64,000 bases of DNA from Angomonas ambiguus (taxonomy: Eukaryota; Euglenozoa; Kinetoplastea; Trypanosomatida; Trypanosomatidae): contig JADNSB010000016.1 of the NCBI GenBank assembly GCA_019695575.1, forward strand, positions 62,001-126,000, written 5' to 3'. Of this stretch, positions 57,846 to 64,000 are shown one piece after another. How positions within the stretch are numbered: the stretch's first letter is position 1; each line of letters begins with the position of its first letter. The position numbers and the translations under genes were made by a program. The notes beneath the pieces were generated by a model, which did no database searches, was not told the origin of the DNA, and was given only the letters and a program-made list of their open reading frames with translations.

Positions 57846-58139
57846 GATTTTTAATATTAATATTATTATTATTATTTTCTAGGAAGGAAGACCAGTGGAA
57901 CATCGTATACGTTTCACGATTGTGTGCTGTTACAGATTCTTAATCTTTTAACCATAGACAGACAAAACACTTGTTGATATATCTATTCCATAGAATTTTA
58001 ATACGACTCTTGTCTATTTTTTTTTTTTTACCTTTCCACTGTAGTATTTCTTTCTGATTGGGTGTATCAGTAATTCCCGTTGTATGCCATTCACTTCTCT
58101 TTCTCTTTCTCGTTCTCATTTTTTTTTTTGAAGCTTTGA

Positions 58140-59531
58140 ATGAGTAGCAAGTCCGTCACCCTAGCCTATCAACAAACACTCGAATGGGCGAGAAGCAATG
58201 AACAAAATAAAAAGGAGCCGAGTACTGTTTCCTTCCCGGTTCTGTGTGAGTGGTGCCGCACCGTGGAAGTCACGGATAGAATTGTGTGGAGTGGGGTGGA
58301 GTGGGGAAGAGTGTTGGAGTTTTTTGAGAACGGGAACCCGAAAGACTACCCTGGAGTAGAGTTGGTGCGTGTCCTCGCCAACCGTCCGAGGCGATTTGGA
58401 TTACAGGCTTCCTTTTCCACCATTAGTCAGTTCACATCACGGTGGACTCTTTTACTGTCTTACTTGATCCGCCGTCGGGCCGATTTTATTGTCAACGAGT
58501 GCCAGAATCCCGAGACCCGTAAATCGATCAACGTCAAGGCGTTCCAAGTTGAAGCAGACCACTTCGAGTGTGTCTTCTTACCCATTAGCAAAGGACGTCT
58601 GAATACGGAGAATTACCGTTATCTACAGATGCAGGTTTCTTTGATCAAGGAGCTCCTCGGACAGGAGTTTTCGGTCGAGCGACTCAATGTGTTTCCGCCA
58701 GCGGAGCAGGATTTCAGGGTAGCGGTGCGGCGCGGGCACGATGCCGCTGCTCGCGACACGCTGATGATTACGTGGGACTTTATCCACCCCAAAAATTTAG
58801 AGAATGTGGTACTCTTTCGTCTTGGGGCGCGTAATGTCCTCACCGGGGACCCTTCCGATGAGATGGGGGAGGATACCCTCTCAGTTCTGCATTCTGCTTC
58901 TTTTGCACCGCTTTCGGAGTGGCGTCGCCACAAGTTTAGCGGACTCCCCACAGTCGTTCTTACACTGGATGACACAAAACTGCTCCATAGTTTTTTAGAA
59001 ACTGTGGCGTACACCCAGCTGCCAAAGTGGGAAGCGGGTTTGGTTGAACACAGTTATTACACCTTAACATTCACTCTCGACTTTTTAAACTGGCGTGCCA
59101 TTCGGGACTCTAGTGTTCTGGAATTAGAAAAGAATAAAATTTCACTCCACCTCGACGGTGAGGCGATGCAGAGTTTAGAGCTCGTTATTATCGAGCGCTG
59201 CTTCACCTGCTTCAGTAGGGAGGTGCGCGAGATTTTGGAGGGGTATATAGACTGTATCAAGGCCGAAAACGTTGTTCAACTTCAACAAACGAGACTCTCT
59301 GCAGGTGCCATGACGTTGCTGACGTCGGTAGTGGAACCCTCTCTTAACGTTTTGCGTCGCTATCAAACCGTAGAGGACGCCCCTGATACTGTGGTGGGAT
59401 TTTGCAGTACTACTCGCCTTATGCTGAAGGGACTAATCGAATCTGAAATGAATTCGATCGAGGAGAAAGTGACCAAACGACAAATTCAAGTCGACCTTAG
59501 CTTGATTGTTTCCTACATCGACGGAAACTGA
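58140..59531 (+). CDS. Hypothetical protein
   Basis: 463 residues, mixed alpha/beta, no membrane span, no Cys cluster. It contains several alternating strand-like segments (FECVFLPISKGRLN, TLMITWDFIHPKNLENVVLF, TVVLTLDDTKLLHSFLETV, HSYYTLTFTLDFLNW) and helical C-terminal parts. I do not recognise the family. Codon use is moderate, between the A/T-leaning genes upstream and the G/C-leaning genes further left. The ATG at 58140 closely follows a T-run. Confidence 0.7.
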   Translation: MSSKSVTLAYQQTLEWARSNEQNKKEPSTVSFPVLCEWCRTVEVTDRIVWSGVEWGRVLEFFENGNPKDYPGVELVRVLANRPRRFGLQASFSTISQFTSRWTLLLSYLIRRRADFIVNECQNPETRKSINVKAFQVEADHFECVFLPISKGRLNTENYRYLQMQVSLIKELLGQEFSVERLNVFPPAEQDFRVAVRRGHDAAARDTLMITWDFIHPKNLENVVLFRLGARNVLTGDPSDEMGEDTLSVLHSASFAPLSEWRRHKFSGLPTVVLTLDDTKLLHSFLETVAYTQLPKWEAGLVEHSYYTLTFTLDFLNWRAIRDSSVLELEKNKISLHLDGEAMQSLELVIIERCFTCFSREVREILEGYIDCIKAENVVQLQQTRLSAGAMTLLTSVVEPSLNVLRRYQTVEDAPDTVVGFCSTTRLMLKGLIESEMNSIEEKVTKRQIQVDLSLIVSYIDGN

Positions 59532-59756
59532 AAACGGAAGTTAGCCATCATAATAAAAGTCAAGTGTAGATGTAACATTACAATTTCTGTAATTAGCTTT
59601 GTTGCGTTCTTTGAGAACAGCATTGATCTTTTTTTTTTTCTGCCGTGGTTAGTTTTATATCTACAGCGCGTCGTCAACATTGTGGTGCTAGACACGAGAA
59701 GAAGTTTCTCTCTTTCTCTCTCGTTAAGTTTCCCGATAGTAACTTTGATTTCAACA

Positions 59757-59774
59757 GTGTGTGTGTGTGTGTGT
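59757..59774 (+). repeat. (TG)n microsatellite in leader region
   Basis: About nine TG units, 13 bases before the next start codon. The frame through them would encode Cys-Val repeats, which argues that translation starts downstream at 59787. Confidence 0.8.
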
Positions 59775-59786
59775 TCTAAAATAGTA

Positions 59787-60347
59787 ATGTCACGGCCCCG
59801 ATTTGTAACCCCCTTTCTGAAGCAGGGAGGCGCCACTCCTTCGGTAGGTGCAGAGTTCACCCGAGTGTGGAAGGCAACCAGTGAACTGGCGGCAAGTCAA
59901 GAGGACACATCTGAAGAGGAGGAAATGGGAGCCGCCTTTTCTACTGATGAAGTAGAACAGGACAGTCATGCTCCAGTCTCTGACACCTGTCTGGAGCCTT
60001 CATTGCGAAAGAAACTAAATGTCACACTGCGCAGCACTCTAACAGGAGCAAAGACATCTGCCCGAAAAGAGGTCCTTCATAAAGTTACAGCGATAGAACA
60101 TCGAAAACATGCCATCCGGCATGAACCAAAAGAGCTGTCTCTCTCTGCACGGGAGAAGGCACTGTCTCCCGCGGAGCGAGAGCTAGTCGGGGTCATACTC
60201 TACTGGATCGCAGCGGCTCAGAGGGTAGTCCACCACTTACAGCAATCACTGGGTGTCTCTACAGTTGAGATCTTGCGTGCCCTTCACTTCGATCCTCAAC
60301 TAATTTGGTTCGATGAGGATGCGGATGATTTTATCTCTCCTTTGTAA
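59787..60347 (+). CDS. Hypothetical protein
   Basis: 186 residues from the ATG at 59787, chosen because in-frame upstream codons run through CT and GT microsatellites. An acidic stretch (SQEDTSEEEEMG, residues ~32-45) is followed by a basic helical part and a final globular helix set (ELVGVILYWIAAAQRVVHHLQQ) ending WFDEDADDFISPL. No family recognised. Confidence 0.65.
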   Translation: MSRPRFVTPFLKQGGATPSVGAEFTRVWKATSELAASQEDTSEEEEMGAAFSTDEVEQDSHAPVSDTCLEPSLRKKLNVTLRSTLTGAKTSARKEVLHKVTAIEHRKHAIRHEPKELSLSAREKALSPAERELVGVILYWIAAAQRVVHHLQQSLGVSTVEILRALHFDPQLIWFDEDADDFISPL

Positions 60348-60568
60348 CATTTCAGATTTTTATTTTTATTACTGTTATTCTGCACTTCATTTGCTTCTCT
60401 TCATCTTTATTTTTATGATTCTGTCTGCTGTCATTAATGATTTCTGATTGTAAGTACTGACTGTCTTCAAAGTAACGAATAGATTCAGGTTGTACTAAAA
60501 GAAGAAAGGAAATCCTACTATACTTTTTTCTCTTACCCCCCCCCCATTTCTCTGAAAGATACCATGCA

Positions 60569-61927
60569 ATGTTAGGCTTCCTCTCTTTACGAAGGAAGAG
60601 CTCCGTGTTGGTGCAGCCCACTATTTCCTCTTGTCACTGTGCCGTCCGTTGGTGCTCCTCTGGAACCAATCTCGATGACAAGAGTCGATCTGGTAAAGAA
60701 CTGCTTCCTCGCGTGGTTTCCTTCGTCCCACCCACCTTCACCTCCGTCGCCCAGGTAGCACGACAGCTCCCTGAGGATGTGTTGACCAATCTTATGGAGA
60801 CTCGCGAGGCCAAAAGCGGTGGGCTGTCCTCGTACCTGGCGAGCTACCCTTCTTACTTTACAGTCAGCCAGATGGGTAAAATTACGGTTGTCAAACGACT
60901 CACTGTGCCGACGGAGAAGGGGATGGGCTCCGCCGTCCCTCGATCAACGACTGTCGTACCCGCCGGTGAGATTCAGGAGTACGAGTGGTTTCGAGTAGCA
61001 CGCTTGCTAAGACAGGCGGAGGCGACGGTGGAGATTAGCGATTCCATGAAGAAGGAGGCGGAGGCGTTGTTACCTCCCGGTCATGACATCCTCAGTGTGT
61101 GTCTCAGTGCACCGCACCTATTTAAGGTGACTCAGAGCCCTGGTAAGACATCATTTTCAGTCTCTTTCACGCTGGATCGATCTTTTCTTCCTCGGATAAA
61201 ACACAAAGCAGCTGAGTTGCAGGAAGCGGTCAAGAGTCGGGATAGGCGAAAGCGAAGGGCCGCACAAAGAGTGCTGGCTTATACCCAGTACCGCTCCCCT
61301 TTCCTGGATGAAAGAGTCTTGGCATTTTATCTGGTCGATATGCTGCCCACCGTGGTGGACCCACAAAACCCCTTTAGCGCCTGTGTATCACGGGCCGATC
61401 TCTTCGCCGGCCTTCCCCCAGAGATTGGCTATTGTGTCCCTTCTGACATTCGCTCCTTTCTAGCCCGCTTTCCTCACCTCTTTACGTTGGTGGAGGGGGA
61501 CGGTATGGATTTACTGGTGCAAAGGGCAGACCTACCGACACCCCCCCTCCGACCGGTGGAGGCCATCACCCCAGAGGAAGTCTTGACGGAGGTGTTCAAT
61601 CATTATCCCCTTTCCAGGCCCCCGTATAGAGGCACTAATATCTCCCGTTGTCTCAGCGGACTTCCCTCTCCCATCCGAAAGCGACTTTTTGCCTTTCACA
61701 ACATCGAAACCGATTTCTTTGACCAATTTCCCGACAAGGTGGAGAAAATTTCAAAAAAGGATTTGGAAATGGGCGAGACGGATGAGCTGTTTTTTCCCAC
61801 TCCAGCACAAATTAGTTCGTGCAGGGGAAGAATAGATTTTTTAGTTCCTTTTCGTTTTACTGGTGAATGGATGGAGAGGTTGGAGGCGAAGTACGACAAG
61901 GCGCTTGTGAAGCAGTGGAAATCGTAA
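60569..61927 (+). CDS. Probable mitochondrial protein with repeated SYPSYF-like motif
   Basis: 452 residues. The N-terminus (MLGFLSLRRKSSVLVQPTIS) looks like a mitochondrial presequence. Three copies of a short pattern recur at intervals: LASYPSYFTV (about residue 90), LSAPHLFKV (about 187) and LARFPHLFTL (about 304). Each is followed by a beta-like stretch ending in a basic or hydrophobic strand, suggesting repeated small domains (perhaps winged-helix-like). Such repeats occur in kinetoplastid mitochondrial RNA and ribosome-assembly proteins, so that role is suspected but unproven. A three-codon upstream frame (ATG at 60564) overlaps the start. Confidence 0.7.
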   Translation: MLGFLSLRRKSSVLVQPTISSCHCAVRWCSSGTNLDDKSRSGKELLPRVVSFVPPTFTSVAQVARQLPEDVLTNLMETREAKSGGLSSYLASYPSYFTVSQMGKITVVKRLTVPTEKGMGSAVPRSTTVVPAGEIQEYEWFRVARLLRQAEATVEISDSMKKEAEALLPPGHDILSVCLSAPHLFKVTQSPGKTSFSVSFTLDRSFLPRIKHKAAELQEAVKSRDRRKRRAAQRVLAYTQYRSPFLDERVLAFYLVDMLPTVVDPQNPFSACVSRADLFAGLPPEIGYCVPSDIRSFLARFPHLFTLVEGDGMDLLVQRADLPTPPLRPVEAITPEEVLTEVFNHYPLSRPPYRGTNISRCLSGLPSPIRKRLFAFHNIETDFFDQFPDKVEKISKKDLEMGETDELFFPTPAQISSCRGRIDFLVPFRFTGEWMERLEAKYDKALVKQWKS

Positions 61928-62082
61928 TCAAGCATCATGCTGCTAATAAGTGTTTTTTTTTTTTTTAGGATACGGTTCCAAATCTATTCCTTAGCTTCAC
62001 TAATTTGACGAATATGTTTATGTTTTTCTTTTCCTTTCTTTTCTCTTCCATGTGTGAAATTTTCTTACATCTCTACTCAATT

Positions 62083-62119
62083 TTTTTTTTATTATTTTTT
62101 GATTCATCTCTCTTTCTAG
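62083..62119 (+). promoter_or_regulatory. Probable trans-splice acceptor for CDC50
   Basis: A pyrimidine-dominated run ends in TCTTTCTAG, with AG at 62118-62119, 29 bases before the CDC50 ATG. The fit to kinetoplastid acceptor sites is good but unproven. Confidence 0.55.
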
Positions 62120-62147
62120 AACAGGAAAGTTATAAGAAAAGAGTAGT

Positions 62148-63347
62148 ATGTTCACCCTTTCACTACTGAAGCAGCAGTGCTTGCCCGCATGGCAACCGTT
62201 GTTATCTCCCAAACACATGTTGCTTTGCTTTGTACTAGTAGGCCTCTTCTTTTCAACCACTGGGATTATCATAGACCAAGCCAACCGTCAAATAGTCGAG
62301 ATAGAGCTACCATACAGTGAAATTAGTAACTGCTCGATCGAGAACAATCACGGGATTCGTCAATTTCAGGTCCCTGGGGGTAAGACGGAATTGAAACAGG
62401 GCTGTCTCACTGAACTCGAGTTTGAGATTACTTCCACCATGAAGGCCCCTGTGTATCTATACTATGGCCTTACCAATTTTTATCAAAATCACCGTTTGTT
62501 TTTCAAGTCGTTAAGTGATGCCCAGCTTTCGGGTAAGCGGGTGTCCAAAGTAGCACGGGAGTGCTCCCCACTTTCTTCCCCATCCGAGATGCATAATCCC
62601 GAGGAAGAGATACATTTTGGGGAGGAAAAGACCGCCAGGCTCAAAGACTTTGTCTACTCCCCCGCCGGCTTAATCCCATGGTCCATGTTCAACGATTCCT
62701 TCTCCCTGTACCGTGCAGCGAGTTCCCCCACCGAGAGGACGTTAATTTGCAATGGTACGGCCTTCTCTACGACCACCAATGAGCCGGTGGGCTCTACCGG
62801 GGTGGGAAAAGGATGTCATAAAAAGGGTATCGCGTACGATACGGACGTGCAGAACCGTTACAAGCCCATCTTCTTTGCTCCTGCTGGTATTTCGAGCACC
62901 AAGCGCCCTTTTGTTTGGTGTAACGTTGAACACCGCGGCGGGGAGGCGGCAAACTCTAGTGACAATGAATATTACAACAACGGCTGGTACATGGGGGAAC
63001 CCGGCCATGAGGTCCCAGTTAGCACGGACGAGGATTTGATGGTGTGGGCGCGCCCGGCGTCCTTTTCCACGTTTCGCAAACTCTACCGCGTAATCGATGA
63101 GGATTTGATGCCTGGGAGGTACATTATGAGGGTGGAGGAGTTTTTCAACTCCAAGTCGTTCCATGGAGAGAAATTTTTGGTATTGTCGACTCTGTCGTGG
63201 ATGGGTGGGAGGAGTCAATCTCTGGCGACGGTGTTTCTATTGGTGGGAGGAACCTCTTTTGTAGCGGCCGTGCTGCTTTTCCTCCTTTTTCAACGCTTTG
63301 GGGATTGTGCAGGAAAGGCGGCCGTTCACCTAAACCGGTCGCTGTGA
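62148..63347 (+). CDS. CDC50: CDC50/LEM3 flippase beta subunit
   Basis: 399 residues with two membrane spans, at ~23-45 (LLCFVLVGLFFSTTGIIID) and ~363-387 (ATVFLLVGGTSFVAAVLLFL), and a large ectodomain between. Family features include the strand leading to VYLYYGLTNFYQNHRLFFKS (residues ~102-121), the Cys-rich ectodomain (Cys at GCLTELEF, ARECSP and TLICNG), AGLIPWSMFNDSF and a late GRYIMRVEEFFNSKSFHGEK. CDC50 proteins chaperone P4-ATPases, which move aminophospholipids to the cytosolic leaflet, and travel with them from the ER to Golgi, endosome or plasma membrane. Confidence 0.93.
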   Translation: MFTLSLLKQQCLPAWQPLLSPKHMLLCFVLVGLFFSTTGIIIDQANRQIVEIELPYSEISNCSIENNHGIRQFQVPGGKTELKQGCLTELEFEITSTMKAPVYLYYGLTNFYQNHRLFFKSLSDAQLSGKRVSKVARECSPLSSPSEMHNPEEEIHFGEEKTARLKDFVYSPAGLIPWSMFNDSFSLYRAASSPTERTLICNGTAFSTTTNEPVGSTGVGKGCHKKGIAYDTDVQNRYKPIFFAPAGISSTKRPFVWCNVEHRGGEAANSSDNEYYNNGWYMGEPGHEVPVSTDEDLMVWARPASFSTFRKLYRVIDEDLMPGRYIMRVEEFFNSKSFHGEKFLVLSTLSWMGGRSQSLATVFLLVGGTSFVAAVLLFLLFQRFGDCAGKAAVHLNRSL

Positions 63348-63532
63348 TGACGACCGTCGTTGTACACTCACATTACTTAAAGGGGAATATTACCTTCACT
63401 ATCGAAGTCCTTTGCGTACGCTAAGTTTTTTTTTTTTGTTTTGTGGCTTTCATTATCTTTTTCATTTTGATCCTTCTGTGTCCTTTTTATTTTAATACCG
63501 CACCTTTCTTCTGGTACACAATTTTCGCTTTC

Positions 63533-63549
63533 CTTTTTTTTTTTTTTAG
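63533..63549 (+). promoter_or_regulatory. Pyrimidine tract with AG before the last gene
   Basis: A run of C/T, mainly T, ending in TTTAG, with AG at 63548-63549, 67 bases before the ATG at 63617. A textbook kinetoplastid trans-splice acceptor layout. Confidence 0.55.
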
Positions 63550-63616
63550 AACCTTCATCATCGCGATGTCGACGTAAGAAAAAAAAAAAGAAACGAAAAG
63601 GGTTGGCAATTGTCGC

Positions 63617-64000
63617 ATGGATTTTGACGACGTAGATGAGTACGCGCCGACCTTTGACGATATGGTTCAAGGGAGCCGGGAATTAGTCTTGAAAGGTGGA
63701 ACGGTAGAAAAGGATTGGAAACGATTGGTAGACCAGCATGATATTTTCAAAGAGGTGACCAAAGAGGCAAAAGTACGCGGGCAGCTACTGAGTTCTATCC
63801 TTTGCTCGTTGGAATTGATTAGTTCCCTAGTGAGCTCCCAGCACGACCTCGATGTACCTCCACTGGAGTCGGAATATATTCCCATTCTGTCAGAGGTGTT
63901 TCACGAACTCTACTGTAACTCCCCGGTCCCCACCCAACAGCAGTGGAATGTCGTAGTATGTCGCTGCTGTGGGGATAAAAAAGCGGTACTGGAGAGAGAA
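63617..64000 (+). CDS. Hypothetical protein, 3' end cut off by window
   Basis: 128 codons are visible from the ATG at 63617 to the right edge with no stop. The start is acidic (MDFDDVDEYAPTFDDMV), followed by a Lys-rich helix (KDWKRLVDQHDIFKEVTKEA), a hydrophobic helix (LLSSILCSLELISSLVSS) and a Cys cluster near the edge (VVVCRCCGDK). No family can be given from this fragment. Confidence 0.65.
   Translation, partial: MDFDDVDEYAPTFDDMVQGSRELVLKGGTVEKDWKRLVDQHDIFKEVTKEAKVRGQLLSSILCSLELISSLVSSQHDLDVPPLESEYIPILSEVFHELYCNSPVPTQQQWNVVVCRCCGDKKAVLERE

Noticed and set aside
1-64000. Mobile elements, viral fossils, CRISPR arrays
   Set aside because: No reverse transcriptase, integrase, transposase, capsid-like frame, terminal repeats or spaced direct repeats were seen.
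1-64000. Selenoproteins marked by in-frame TGA
   Set aside because: I looked at genes ending in TGA; none shows a conserved continuation after the stop, so no selenoprotein is claimed here.

Overview
The window looks like nuclear DNA of a kinetoplastid flagellate (Euglenozoa), and probably a free-living or bodonid-type lineage rather than a well-studied trypanosomatid. Four things point there. About 33 protein genes all lie on the + strand, as in a polycistronic transcription unit. None has a visible intron. They are separated by A/T-rich spacers, many with pyrimidine tracts ending in AG that suit SL trans-splicing. Two PEX11/GIM5-type peroxisome or glycosome membrane proteins sit in tandem. 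I saw no SL RNA gene, no strand switch, no CRISPR array and no recognisable mobile element.

Layout. 1-10 kb: a 5'-truncated gene, an SFI1-like centrin-binding repeat protein, a coiled-coil protein, a glycine-rich membrane protein, the PEX11 pair and a complex I NDUFB7-like twin-CX9C protein. 10-14.2 kb: a large RanBP2-type zinc-finger protein, apparently mitochondrial, whose last part reads in a different frame. 14.55 kb: a complete selenocysteine tRNA between two same-strand protein genes. 14.8-21 kb: a Pro/Ser-rich protein, a possible NOPCHAP1-like protein, the iron-sulfur scaffold ISCU, a PPIL3-type cyclophilin and a METTL2/6/8-type tRNA methyltransferase. 21-31.4 kb: the repair nuclease XPG, then MATE - FUSC-like - MATE, in which the second MATE gene is split by a frame change. 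32-40 kb: a SEC14 protein, a coiled-coil protein, the ribosome-assembly factor PNO1, an unknown protein and an FCP1/SCP-type phosphatase. 40-41.8 kb: the longest spacer. 41.8-50.7 kb: cohesin SMC1, a possibly myristoylated FYVE protein, an mS26-like mitoribosomal candidate and a Ser/Pro-rich protein whose end is disturbed at a ten-C run. 50.9-57.3 kb: a G/C-rich spacer, then genes with visibly more A/T-ending codons: a free-standing fungal-FAS-type acyltransferase, a membrane-anchored class I peroxidase-like protein without recognisable haem-site residues, and XPC/Rad4. 57.5-64 kb: RPA3, three unrecognised proteins (one with mitochondrial character), a CDC50 flippase subunit and a 3'-truncated gene.

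Recurring themes are nucleotide excision repair (XPG, XPC, RPA3), mitochondrial biology (NDUFB7, ISCU, peroxidase-like and mS26-like proteins, zinc-finger protein) and membrane transport (two MATE, FUSC-like, SEC14, CDC50). In kinetoplastids, shared transcription does not imply shared function. Where a longer reading frame began at a non-ATG codon in the spacer, I moved the start to the first sensible ATG.
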